Source: Timema cristinae (taxonomy: Eukaryota > Arthropoda > Insecta > Phasmatodea > Timematidae). Taken from it: a stretch of DNA of 64,000 nucleotides. A program made the position numbers and the translations under genes. Positions within the stretch are counted from its first letter, which is position 1. Each line of letters opens with the position of its first letter. Shown here in pieces: positions 35,511 through 46,774 of this stretch. Where the stretch lies: contig JBCFYV010011135.1 of the NCBI GenBank assembly GCA_039000515.1, positions 14,522,376-14,586,375 on the forward strand, read 5' to 3'. The notes beneath the pieces are model-generated. The model ran no database searches. It was given only the letters and a program-made list of their open reading frames with translations, and was not told the origin of the DNA.

Positions 35511-35744
35511 AAGGGGGAGGGGACAAAGTCGACATTGATCCATATATGGTTAATTTAAAATTTATTTTGTTTATTTGCTTCTTTAATGTGCACTCTAATA
35601 TTAATCATATTAATGTTAGAACACGATTTTATTTACAAACTTTTGTTCCTTTGAGTAGGTTAACGTGCACTTTCTAAACGGAATTATATCAAAACACGAC
35701 GCACAAACTAACTTAATTCCAGAACAGACACAGAATCCAGTCTC

Positions 35745-35886
35745 CTTGCCCCGTTAATGCAACAATGTCAAAGGGGAAGCCCCTAATGTATCACCAAATA
35801 TTATTTTTCCCGATAATGCTGGGGGAATCGAAACCGGCACCCTTAAATTAGAAGTAAATCGTGCTACCGACTGAGATAAGGTGTCA
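35745..35886 (-). repeat. SINE-E-like, diverged
   Basis: The minus-strand head lies near 35880 (CACCTTATCTCAGTCGGTAG), with a box-B-like GGTTTCGATTCC. Confidence 0.55.
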
Positions 35887-36624
35887 ACACTACTTGTAAA
35901 CTTACTTAATAACGTGCTTTAGTAAATAAGATAAACTTTTATAATTTATTTTAAGTTTAATTTAAAACTGCTCTTAAAAACTGATAACGTTTAAAATTCG
36001 TTTGTAGACAAACGTTGAAATATATTCTCTCAGTATTTTATATATATATAACAAATTAAATATTTAATTGTGTAACAAAGTTCTCAGAATTTCATGTGCA
36101 TTTTATTTATAATACTTTTGTTTTAGCCAGTGGCGCACTCATGAATTTAGTGGGGGGAGGGCAGGGAAGGGTAGTTATACAATCAAGACCTTAACCAAGA
36201 TAACATTTTGAGTGAAAGGGGGGGGGGGGAGGTGTTAGGTTGCAAAGACCTTCTCTAAACACCAGAGTCCAAGGAAATATACGAAATTATTTGACGTTAA
36301 TTTGATGGTCACTTAGAACAACTATTAAACTGATGTAAGTTCTTAAGTTTATAGAAAGCAGTTTTATATATGTATTGAAAATCACTTGAATTTGTTATAT
36401 TTATATATCACTCCTTGGTCATGAGTAGAGGTAGAAACAAATTTTATGACATGTTTAAGCTCGCAATCGGAAGGTCCACGTTCGAATGTTGGCTGATTAC
36501 ATTATGGAGTTGTTTACTCGACTCGTCTCCACACAACTCCAAACTCCCCTAATCTCCCCTCCTTCATGTATTATACTGTTAATTGAACCTTGTGTCAAGA
36601 CTTACTAACTAAATAAGAGACGTT

Positions 36625-36940
36625 AAGGTGAGGATATAGGGAACACAAGAAAAGTTCAGTGTGTTTACAGTTTTGGACAAAATAAATTAAATATTGTTCC
36701 GGTAGTAGCATACGAGTTTAGTTTTATTCATGTGGTGATACTAACCGTGGTTAATTATCTGATGATCGAGTATAAAGGCATAAGACGAGAAACTTTTTAA
36801 ATGAAGAGAAAAACTTATAATTAAATTCTAGCACAACCTTGACAGATATTCAACAAATGTTGAGGTCACAAAGAGAAGAGAATTAAGTTCTTTGTTTCTA
36901 CTGGAGAGTTATTTTGATTTCTTTTGACCAAAAAAGTGTT
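36625..36940. mobile_element. TTAA foldback MITE, old copy cut by SINE-D
   Basis: It starts after TTAA with GGTGAGGATATAGG. The left arm has ACAAAATAAATTAAATATTG and the right arm TACTGGAGAGTTATTTTG plus GACCAAAAAAGTG. The right end is lost at the SINE-D junction. Confidence 0.6.
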
Positions 36941-37310
36941 GATGGATTAAATAGCTAAGCTATTATATTTGTTAGTTACGATTGTAGCCACATATAAATA
37001 TAATATTCTTTAAATTGAGAAATCACACCTAGACACAGGAATCGAACCCGGGACCTTTGACCTAGTACGTCAATGATCTAATTACTGAGCTACCCAGGTA
37101 ATGTACCGTGTCCAGGGCCATTCTTCACTCATATTTTAAGGCAAAGTCTGTGATGGACGTGCGGAAATTGTCGGCTACAAATGTGTGATCAATTTGACAA
37201 TCACGAGCTATCAGATAACAAAGACACCTTCGACTCTGTAGTTGTCTTTTTGCTGCAAATAGTACAATGACAATTGTACGAATGCGCATATCATGATGGA
37301 TTGAACAGCT
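36940..37310 (-). repeat. SINE-D
   Basis: The minus strand has GGGTAGCTCAGTAATTAG (box A region) and GGTCCCGGGTTCGATTCC (box B). The left end carries the AGCTAAGCTATTATATTTG module. Confidence 0.75.
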
Positions 37311-37679
37311 AAGTTTTGATATAAAACCTGCAGAAACACTGCCCTTATCTCGCGTCTACCACCTTAAGAACGCCTGCCTTAGACCATTCTACCACTGAAC
37401 TGGGTTCGAAAAGAAGTGTTAAGTCTTCGTGTTACTATACTACTATACCTGGTCCTAAGCAAACAAGTCGGTTAGCACAGGAGTCACAATCACACAGGAC
37501 AACTGAAACTGTTTACTTCCACCATTATATTTTACAAGACGTGTTCCTCGTTTGTTTTATTTGCTCGGGATGGTGGTTTGTTTATTTTCTCGCGTGTCGT
37601 TAACCTTCTGGGCTACCCGCAATTAACTACGCTAATGAGGTAGCGATTAAGAAGGTAGAGTTTCTTAGAGGAAAAGTAG

Positions 37680-37872
37680 GAAATTATTTATGTTGAGGTT
37701 TGAATCTCAGTTGGGTATAGTGAGGGTGGTTTTACCAAAATGGTTTTCAACTCTCCCTGAACGCAAATGAGGGTATATTTCCTCTGAATGTAGCCTACCT
37801 AATCCCTAAAACCATTACCGTAATTATAATATAAGCGTATAGCCCGAACGGGTAGTAATATGCGGTGCTATG
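37680..37872 (+). repeat. SINE-C, head degraded
   Basis: Box B GAGGTTTGAATCTCAG, body GGTGGTTTTACCAAAATGG and tail AGCCCGAACGGGTAGTAA. Confidence 0.75.
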
Positions 37873-38054
37873 AAAAACTATTTATGAAAAAACATCCTTA
37901 GTACTGTCGACCGGGATTCAAACAAAGACCAGCAAGCCAGGCTAAATGAGCTAGTCTGCGCACCTATCAATGCTAAGCTAAAAGTTTCTTGGGGCCAAAC
38001 ATATTTTTAACCCCAAAGATCGCAATTATGATAGTAAAAAGACTCAATTGTTTC

Positions 38055-38235
38055 AATTCCGACACCTTAACCCAATCGGAAGTGTGTTTGTCAACTAAGC
38101 TAAGGGTCCAGGGCTCAATAACCGGTATGGCCGAAAAAATGTACCCTTAGTAAAATTGGAGTTTCCTCTTTCAAAGTAATTAATTAACGGCAAGGGGTCT
38201 AGGTGTTGTATCTGTTATATATTTAAGTTAGTATA
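38055..38235 (+). repeat. SINE-E
   Basis: Head CACCTTAACCCAATCGGAAG and box-B-like GGGCTCAATAACCGG are followed by TATGGCCGAAAAA. Confidence 0.65.
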
Positions 38236-38269
38236 CAAGACATGTGCTGATACGGTTCAGAAAGTACAT

Positions 38270-38579
38270 GCTAAGAGGTGAGAGAATAGGAAACGCGAGA
38301 AAAGGGCAGGATTTTTACAGTTTGTTTTTTTGTATCAACACATGTGTTATGGCTAAAATAAATAAAATATTTCTTCAGTGGAAGCACAAAGTTTAATTTT
38401 CTTCACGAGGTAATATTAAAAGTTGTTGAATATATGCCAAGAGTGTCCTGAAATTTGATGACAACTTTTTCTCTTCATCTAAAAAGTTTCTCATCTATTC
38501 CCGCTATGTTCATGACAAATATTCAACAACTGTTGATATAACCATATGAAGAAAATAAAAATGTATGTCTGTACTGAAC
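38270..38579. mobile_element. TTAA foldback MITE, diverged copy
   Basis: The arms have GGCTAAAATAAATAAAATAT on the left and TGTTGATATAACCATATG on the right, around a centre with GACAACTTTTTCTCTTCATC. Ends are degraded. Confidence 0.5.
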
Positions 38580-38842
38580 AAGGCCGTAGCCAGCCAATAA
38601 TTTCTGGGCGGGGGGGGGGGGGGTGAACGATGACACACATCTCTCAATTGCCGGAAGCTAGAAGAAATTCTAAATATTAAACACCTCTAGAAGTTCTCTG
38701 TGAAGTGCTTTTTATGGTTGCACAGCCCCCTTATTTGTACTTGTACCATAAATAAAGCCATATATAATTTGATCATAAAATTTCAGAGGGGTGTTGAACC
38801 CCTCCAATTCCCTTCACCCCCTCCCCCCTTGGCTACGGCCTT
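38580..38842. mobile_element. Short inverted-repeat element with G-run and C-run arms
   Basis: The ends AAGGCCGTAGCC and GGCTACGGCCTT are perfect 12-bp inverted repeats. A run of G near the left end (about 38609-38622) faces a C-rich run near the right end. No target-site duplication is clear. A related right end lies at about 51460-51525. Confidence 0.7.
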
Positions 38843-39631
38843 GGTACAGAAGCTAGATTTTATTTATTTTGGCCAAAAAAATTTTTTTGCTATTAAAACT
38901 GCAACAGAAAAACACTTGACATTTCCTCACGTTCCAGACATTCCCACCTTAAATATCTCAAATAATAATAATAATAATAATAATAATAGTTTCAGAAAAA
39001 GGTTTAATGTTAAACAAAATTCCTTGCTATAGAAGGATTCTGATATGGAGGTTCTGTTTGCCAGAAGGTTCTTCCTAACCTATTAGAGACAGGCGTTGAA
39101 CACCAAGAAGTCACCGAGCTCACAAATAAAACAGGTTGCTTTTAATTAAGAACGAATCCACCAGGATCGTTAGTGTTTTTCAAACACTTAGCCCTAAATA
39201 TTTCTCTCAACCAAGAGGTGAACAACTTAAAGGAAAGACCTAACAGAAAATATGGTGAAATCCCTCTCTTATTTACCAATTAAACCATCGCATCAGTGCT
39301 TTCTAGCGGTGAGATATGGGACTAATTTTTACTTCGACTAACCGTATGGATATACTTTGTTATTTGGGTGCAAAAACTTACATTCAACGCCGCCGGAAAG
39401 ACACGCCCCAGCCCAGATAATAAATAGGTAAAGGACCTGCCCACAGACGAAAATATATCAGATACACAGCCTCCAGGTTAAAATGGTTCCTCTTTGTCGG
39501 GGGGGGGGAGGGGGGGGCAACACGAGGATCTCTATGTGAAAACACAAGTTACAACATTTTTAAAAACGGTTCAGTCTAAACGAGGTTGTACTACAAAGCA
39601 GTCAAAAATTGCCTTCGAGTGGCAATCAATC

Positions 39632-40519
39632 GGCTTTCCACAAATATAGGTTCAGGTAGAAGTTTCACCAGCTTTCACAAATATAGGTTCAGGTAGAAGT
39701 TTCACCAGCTTTCACAAATATAGGTTCAGGTAGAAGTTTCACCAGCTTTCACAAATATAGGTTCAGGTAGAGGTTTCACCAGCTTTCACAAATATAGGTT
39801 CAGGTAGAAGTTTCACCAGCTTTCACAAATATAGGTTCAGGTAGAAGTTTCACCAGGTTTCACAAATATAGGTTCAAGTAGAAGTTTCACTAGCTTTCAC
39901 AAATATAGGTTCAGGTAGAAGTTTCACCAGCTTTCACAAATATAGGTTCAGGTAGAAGTTTCACCAGCTTTCACAAATATAGGTTCAGGTAGAAGTTTCA
40001 CCAGCTTTCACAAATATAGGTTCAGGTAGAAGTTTCACCAGCTTTCACAAATATAGGTTCAGGTAGAGGTTTCACCAGCTTTCACAAATATAGGTTCAGG
40101 TAGAAGTTTCACCAGCTTTCACAAATATAGGTTCAGGTAGAAGTTTCACCAGGTTTCACAAATATAGGTTCAAGTAGAAGTTTCACTAGCTTTCACAAAT
40201 ATAGGTTCAGGTAGAAGTTTCACCAGCTTTCACAAATATAGGTTCAGGTAGAAGTTTCACCAGCTTTCACCAATATAAGTTCAGGTAAAAGTTTCACTAG
40301 CTTTCACAAATATAGGTTCAGGTAGAAGTTTCACCAGGTTTCACAAATATAGGTTCAAGTAGAAGTTTCAACAGGTTTCACAAATATAGGTTCAGGTAGA
40401 AGTTTCACCAGCTTTCACAAATATAGGTTCAGGTAGAAGTTTCACCAGCTTTCACAAATATAGGTTCAGGTAGAAGTTTCACCAGCTTTCACAAATATAG
40501 GTTCAAGTAGAAGTTTCAC
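39632..40519 (+). repeat. 37-bp minisatellite, about 24 copies, with 8-mer higher-order repeat
   Basis: The unit contains TTTCACAAATATAGG and TTCAGGTAGAAGTTTCACC. Variants recur at exactly 296 bases (8 units): AGAGG at about 39769 and 40065, and CACCAGG at 39851 and 40147. Confidence 0.95.
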
Positions 40520-42470
40520 ATAAACTTAACACTCAAACGAAACGACTTAGCTCCATCTCCAACGTCCATATGCTCCGTACCCTTATAGTCCTTAAGTCCT
40601 AAGAAAAGGAAATCGCGTACATACAGTCTGTTTTCTTAATCACATGACCGTGCCAACCAATGATAATGTTGGAAACCACGCCCAATTAAACTTTTTGAAA
40701 GAAACTCTTCTATAGCTAGGCGCAAGCACATGTCACCTGTGAAGCAGACGATATCACAGCTTAACGATTATTAACAAACGTAACTTCACACCATATTTTT
40801 TATAAAACGTTACATTTGAAAGGTAGGTTAAGTTCAGTAACAAACAATATATTTAAAACGTTTGATAGTTAGTGTAATTGCTTTGATAATGACATTGGTG
40901 CTTTCATTTCGATGCGCTAGTGCCCTTACTTTGTTGTGATTGTTAGTCCTTAGCAGTCTGTATCGACTAGTCCTTAGAAAGTTAAGGTTGAGTGAACTTA
41001 TACGGGGTGGTAAGGACTAGGGAATTAAGGATAAGAACTCTGTAGACAGCGAGATCTGTTAGTGTGGAGTGGATCGATCTCTTACGGAGTACCACGCACA
41101 CCCACGGATTAGTAGTCTGTAGATGGGACATTAGACTGCACATTAAGGCCCTTGGCCGTGTCGAGTGTAAGTCTAGAACTTATTTTGTAGGATGGTGGGC
41201 GGGAGGGTTATAGGCGTGGCGTAGCTTCACAACCAACCTTAATATATCCTTCCGCGACATCAAGAACATATGGATCACGGAGGAAATTGTAGAAGGCGCT
41301 AGCTACCGGATAGGTCTTGCGGAAAAATCATAAGTTTGGAAATATCAGTTTTCTCGAGAGCTATTGACATTTTTATGTTAATATTTTTAACACCTCTTCT
41401 AAGATAGTGTATCGATGATTATTATTGTTACTTTTTTTTTGTTATGCAGCTGGCAGTTTTCTATTGAAAAATGTCAAAATTATTGATATTTGATCACTGT
41501 TAAAATTATAGAGGAGGTATGTACATAAAAAATATAACTTAATCAACATGCTTCTATTCTTGAATAAAACATTTCGAAAAGAAAATTGCAAAACAATAAA
41601 AATTCTTAAAGATAACTGTTTGTTCCCACGGCTCAGCATTTCCACGTCAAATCAAAGGGGCCAATTGCCTTGAAAAGAAAATGCACATACAATGTTTCTG
41701 TTTGTGTTCAAGCGAATGCTTGCCAACTGCCTGTGTAACATTCTTCAAATACCGTCAGATAGGTTCGCTTTGAGTGACATGGAAATTTCTCTCCAGTTGT
41801 AGGCTTTACAACAACACGCTGAGAGCAAGCTGTTTAAAACATCTCACTTGAAGTGCTGTTATCTCTGAGGAATTCCACTAGTGGTCCACAATGCCCGAGA
41901 CCTGAATCAGTGGCGAATTTTTATTTTTTCGTTGCCTAGGGACAACACATATTTTGACCCCACCCCTTAAACCCCTACCGCACCTCCTACTGGAAACCCC
42001 TTCAGACACTTAGAAAAAAATATTGCATGTTTTACTTACTGTAAGCAAAAGAAAGGCCAAATAATAATCACGTGTTGAAATTCTCGTGCTGAACAAAGTT
42101 TGAAGTTAACAAACATTTAAATAAAACACACTGGGCAGCGTCCACCAGATCAACTGTCTAGAATCTGGGGATTCCCGATGACGCCATCGTACAGTGTTGC
42201 CAAAAACAAAGGGTAAAAATTCTCTTAGTGGGTCTATATGGAAGCAGGATGATGGAACATGGGCTTTACACATCCATCTCGGGAGATAGAGAACGTGTTT
42301 ATAAAAAAGTTTTGTTTGTAGAGTAACAAAGAGATGGCTAATGTTAAACTTTTTCACTATCTTTAGTTTTTTTTAATCAAAATTTTCCACCCTTCTGATT
42401 TTTCCGAAATCCAGCATCCAGCTGCCCTGAAGCGAAATCCCTAGCTGTAATTGTTGTTTCCTGTTGTCCT
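40520..42470. other. Intergenic, no recognisable gene
   Basis: It contains a GC-richer part (40540-41300) without a convincing coding frame, then AT-rich DNA. Short open frames at 41442-41645 and 42106-42357 show no motif. Confidence 0.4.
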
Positions 42471-43383
42471 GCCTGATTGTGTCCTGAGTACCTGCCTTTA
42501 TTGTGTCCTGTGTACCTGCCTGATTGTGTCTTCGTACCTGCCTGATTGTGTCCTGTGTACCTGCCTGATTGTGTCCTGTGTACCTGCTTGATTGTGTCCT
42601 GTGTACCTGCTGATTGTGTCCTGTGTACCTGCCTGATTGTGTCCTGCGTACCTGCCTGATTGTGTCCTGCTTACCTGCCTGATTGTGTCCTGTGTACCTG
42701 CTTGATTGTGTCCTGTGTACCTGCTGATTGTGTCCTGTGTACCTGCTGATTGTGTCCTGTGTACCTGCTTGATTGTGTCCTGTGTACCTGCCTGATTGTG
42801 TCCTGTGTACCTGCCTGATTGTGTCCTGTGTACCTGCCTGATTGTGTCCTGTGTACCTGCCTGATTGTCTGTACCTGCTGATTGTGTCTTGTACCTGCCT
42901 GATTGTGTCCTGTGTACCTGCCTGATGTTTGTGTACCTCTGATTGGTCCGTACCTGCCTGATTGTGTCTGGTACCTGCCTGATTGTGTCTGGTACCTGCC
43001 TGATTGTGTCCTGTGTACCTGCCTGATTGTGTCCTGGTACCTGCCTGATTGTGTCCTGTGTACCTGCCTGATTGTGTCCTGTGTCTGTATCCTGACTTGA
43101 TTGTGTCCTGTGTACCTGCTGATTGTGTCCTGCGTACCTGCCTGATTGTGTCCTGTGTACCTGCCTGATTGTGTCCTGTGTACCTGCCTGATTGTGTCCT
43201 GTGTACCTGCCTGATTGTGTCCTTTACGCTGATTTGCTGTACCTGCTGATTGTGTCCTGTGTACCTGCTGATTGTGTCCTGTGTACCTGCTGATTGTGTC
43301 TGGTACCTGCCTGATTGTGCTGATTGTGTCCTGCGTACTCCTGATTTGTCCTGTGTACCTGCCTGATTGTGTCTTGTGTGCAG
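42471..43383 (+). repeat. 23-bp minisatellite reaching the peptide gene's splice acceptor
   Basis: The unit is CTGTGTACCTGCC + TGATTGTGTC, about 40 copies, many with one- or two-base losses. The last copy merges into the acceptor TTGTGTCTTGTGTGCAG at 43367-43383. Confidence 0.93.
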
Positions 43384-43489
43384 GCTGCTGCTAGGACTTG
43401 CGATGGCGCTACAAACAAGTCCTCTAGATGCCAGGAACCTGGTTAAAAGGACATTCAGTGACCAGACCATCCTCGGGTACCTCACGGAG
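43384..43489 (+). CDS. Secreted six-cysteine peptide gene, upstream exon (partial)
   Basis: Read from the second base, the exon gives LLLGLAMALQTSPLDA, which looks like the core and cleavage region of a signal peptide. It is followed by RNLVKR, with a dibasic KR site of prohormone type, and then TFSDQTILGYLTE. The donor GAG|GTAAGT is in phase 0. The phase at the start means an upstream exon should supply the initiator Met. An alternative is initiation at the internal ATG (43403), which would leave no signal peptide. I do not recognise the family by name; a neuropeptide-like or growth-factor-like precursor is possible. Confidence 0.65.
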
Positions 43490-43639
43490 GTAAGTGCTCT
43501 CTTTTACTTAATGTGGCATTTAATGGTTTAATGGGGACGAGGAGGGTAGGTTAGAAAAAATGTACCATGATTAGCGAAAAGAGGGGATGGGAAAGCTACA
43601 GTGATAAATCACAGTACACACATCCAAAATTATTATGAT

Positions 43640-43885
43640 CACCGCGTATTACTACCCATCCGGGCTTCTCGCATCTAACTACACCAACAGGGTAGGGATG
43701 AGGTAGGTAGAATTTAGAATAAGTGTACCAGAATTCGTGTGTAAGGAGAGTATAAAGCCGTTTAGGGAAAAATCACACTAGGTAAACCCAACCGGAATTC
43801 GAACCTCTGGTCTCTATGAAAGTGGCAAACCAGAATAGAGGAGAGTCTGACATTTTAGTAGGCGCGTCCACCGGTGGGGCTTCCA
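43640..43885 (-). repeat. SINE-C in the peptide-gene intron
   Basis: The shared tail is at the left (CGCGTATTACTACCCATCCG) and the box B complement is GGAATTCGAACCTC. The head end is near 43885. Confidence 0.8.
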
Positions 43886-43965
43886 GCATACTCATCAGAC
43901 GTTATAGTGATGGTTAAGGTGTCGGTCACAGATATTGAGATACTTTTAAACTAATTTTAGAGCTA

Positions 43966-44205
43966 TGGGGGGTAACCTGGCGGGATAGGGGTAAGGACTT
44001 TTGTGTTGGGAGCTCGGGGTTCAATCCTCGGTCCCGGCACAGATTTATCTGATTACCAAACCCTTCCCTCACCTCTGACAAGACGTGTATTAATCACAAC
44101 TTGTGAATCTGTGGAATGCCAGGCCTCCACCGTGGTTCGGATCCCACGATAAACTGTTGGTCCTCCATTTCATCTCACAATCACCCTACTGCAAAACCCC
44201 TGACA
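43966..44205 (+). repeat. SINE-B, tail missing
   Basis: Head GGTAACCTGGCGGGATAGGG, box B GGGTTCAATCCTCGG and body GGCCTCCACCGTGGTTCGG. The tail has been replaced by a foldback MITE end. Confidence 0.85.
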
Positions 44206-44236
44206 TTTTCTCGCACTCCCTTCTATCGCACCTTAA

Positions 44237-44599
44237 GGTGCGGCAGAAGGGAGTGCAAGTATTTTTCAGTTTTTATGGAATATAAATTTGTTGGCAAAAA
44301 TAAAAAATAAAATTCTCCAGTAGCAACATAGACTTTAGTTTTCTGCACATGCTAATAACAACAGATCTCGAATATCTGTCAAGGGTGTCCTGGAATGTTG
44401 TCAAAACTTTTTAAATAAAGAGAAAAATTTATGATAAAATTCTAGAACATCCTTTGCAGATATTTAAGATCTGTTGATATTAGCATGTGCAGAAAACTAA
44501 ACTTTATGTTGTTACTGGAGAAATATTTGATTTATTTTGGCCAAAAAAATGCAATGCTATAAAAACTGTAAAATTACTCACGCTCCCTTCTGCCGCACC
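44237..44599. mobile_element. Palindromic TTAA-flanked MITE in the peptide-gene intron
   Basis: The ends GGTGCGGCAGAAGGGAG and its inverted complement are flanked by TTAA on both sides (44233-44236 and 44600-44603). Nearly the whole 363 bp folds back on itself, with GTTTTCTGCACATGCTAAT in the left arm and ATTAGCATGTGCAGAAAAC in the right. TTAA duplication is typical of piggyBac-type transposition. A fragment of a second end lies just to the left. Confidence 0.9.
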
Positions 44600-44759
44600 T
44601 TAAGGACCTTAAGAAACACGACAGATCCCAACCCAGAGAAGCTGTCGTGCAACAAACAGAAATACTCATAATAACCACAAGATGACAATTAGGTGTAGTT
44701 CTTCCTTAAGTGGCTGTGAATCTAACCCCCCCCCCCCCTCTTCAACTCTTGTTCTTCAG

Positions 44760-44930
44760 CGGACGTGCTGGTGGAACGAGATCTGCAAGGAGGAGTTCCA
44801 GATGCTGTTCCGTTGCAAGTGCCCCTTGTGGTCCTACTGCCGCAGCCCAGGGCGCTATTACAACGCCTTCTGCACGATGACGGGCACCGGATACATCTGG
44901 ACTCAGCCCGACCGCAGCTGGGGGATATAG
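44760..44930 (+). CDS. Secreted six-cysteine peptide gene, last coding exon
   Basis: A strong acceptor (C-run, CTCTTGTTCTTCAG) is followed in phase 0 by RTCWWNEICKEEF, then RCKCPLWSYCRSPGRYY and NAFCTMTGTGYIWTQP, ending RSWGI and TAG at 44928-44930. The cysteines are spaced C-x5-C-x9-C-x1-C-x5-C-x10-C, a compact pattern fitting three disulfides. Aromatics are dense (WW, YY, W). The density of conserved-looking residues, the strong splice sites and GC content above the flanks argue that it is real. I see no known toxin, insulin or agatoxin-like scaffold, so no function is assigned. Confidence 0.7.
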   Translation, partial: RTCWWNEICKEEFQMLFRCKCPLWSYCRSPGRYYNAFCTMTGTGYIWTQPDRSWGI

Positions 44931-45084
44931 CAGAGGGCCTCCAGGGGCTCACGGGCCCCTGGATCTCACCCGACACCACGCGCTCCCCACGAGGAACGAT
45001 ACAACCACACTCGTAGCTAGAATGTTTTGACTCCGGCAAATTCTTCGAGATAAACACCGTCTTAATGGGTCTTTCCTTAGTAAA

Positions 45085-46430
45085 TGTAAGAAATATCTGC
45101 CTCCAGATAGGCCTACCCTTTATAACAAGAGTGGGCAGCTATCTGCTCGGATATAACCTTTTAAAGAAGATTTGAAAGATATTTGCTCAGATAGAACCTT
45201 CTTTACAAGAGTGGAAATATATTTGCTCGGGTAGAACCTTCCTAACAAGAGATGAAATATATTTGCTTGGATAGAACCTTCTTTACAAAAGTTGAAAGAT
45301 ATATACTCAGATAGAACCTTCGGACCTTCCTAACAAGAGTGGACAGATATCTGCTTGGATAGAACCTTCCTAACAAGAGATGAAAATATTTGCTTGGATA
45401 GAACCTTTCTAATATGAGTTAAAATATATTTGCTCGGATAGAACCTTCTTTACAAGAGTGGAAATATATTTGCTCGGGTAGAACCTTCCAAACAAGAGAT
45501 GAAATATATTTGCTCGGATAGAACCTTCCTAACAAGAGATGAAAGATATTTGCTTGTATAGAACCTTCATAACAAGGGTTAAATATATTTGCTTGGATAG
45601 AACCTTCCTAACAAGAGTTGAAAGATATTTGCTTGGATAGAACCTTCATAACAAGGGTTAAATATATTTGCTTGGATAGAACCTTCCTAACAAGAGTTGA
45701 AAGATATTTGCTTGGATAGGACATTTCTAATATGAGTTAAAAGATATTTGCTCGGATAGAACCTTCCTAACAAGGGTTAAATATATTTGCTTGGATAGAA
45801 CTTTCTTTACAAGAGTTGAAAGATATTTGCTTGGATAGAACCTTCCTAATAAGGGTTAAATATATTTGCTTGGATAGAACCTTCTTTACAAAAGTTGAAA
45901 GATATATACTCAGATAGAACCTTCGGACCTTCCTAACAAGAGTGGACAGATATCTGCTTGGATAGAACCTTCATAACAAGGGTTAAATATATTTGCTTGG
46001 ATAGAACCTTCTTTACAAGAGTTGAAAGATATTTGCTTGGATAGAACCTTCCTAAAAAGAGTTGAAAGATATTTGCTCGGATAGAACCTTCCTAACAAGA
46101 GTTGAAAGATATTTGCTCGGATAGAACCTTCCTAACAAGAGTTGAAAGATATTTGCTTGGATAGAACCTTCTTTACAAGAGTTGAAAGATATTTGCTCGG
46201 ATAGAACCTTCCTAACAAGAGTTGAAAGATATTTGCTTGGATAGAACCTTCTTTACAAGAGTTGAAAGATATTTGCTCGGATAGAACCTTCCTAACAAGA
46301 GTTGAAAGATATTTGCTTGGATAGAACCTTCCTAACAAGAGTTGAAATATATATGCTTCCATAGAACCCTTTTGATATTAGATGAAAGATATCTTCTTTT
46401 ATACAGTTTTCCTGACAACAATTTGAAGAC
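45085..46430 (+). repeat. 40-bp minisatellite, about 33 copies
   Basis: The unit contains GATAGAACCTTCCTAAC and AAGAGTTGAAAGATATTTGC. It starts about 155 bases after the peptide gene's stop. A longer block with CGGACCTTCC recurs at 45321 and 45924, and Cys/Tyr-codon-like variants (CTCGG and CTTGG) alternate near the right end. Confidence 0.95.
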
Positions 46431-46774
46431 ATTTTTATGTGATTTTTTTTTTTTTAATATAAGCACTGCGGTTTGTTTTCCTTGTTAGATTTCTACAAAA
46501 TTAAATCTGAGCATTCAAATCCATTCTCACAATAAATCTTTGTCGCTTTACAAACTTTAAAGAACATTTAGATAGCTCTTACCTTCTTTCATCAGATACT
46601 ATTTTTACTTTCTATTTAGTGGCATCCGCAATATGAATAAATTAAACTTAAATACGAGACACATTTTAATATTAAGAATTTTAAAATTCATTTTATATTT
46701 CGAATGGCAGCGTCAATCTTGCAAAAGTAGTAAAACCAATTATTATTATACGTAAATTGATGATTGAATTGGCT

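Noticed and set aside
42373..43485. A 370-codon open frame on the minus strand
   Set aside because: It is the 23-bp minisatellite read through; the protein is low-complexity (HRTQSGRYTGHNQAG-like) and overlaps the real exon on the other strand.
44722..45057. Minus-strand Arg/Ser-rich open frame opposite the peptide exon
   Set aside because: Shadow frame of the GC-richer exon, with a compositional look and no motif.
45910..46362. Minus-strand open frames with repeated GRFYPSKYLSTL-like units
   Set aside because: They are the 40-bp array read in one frame, with frame changes every few units.
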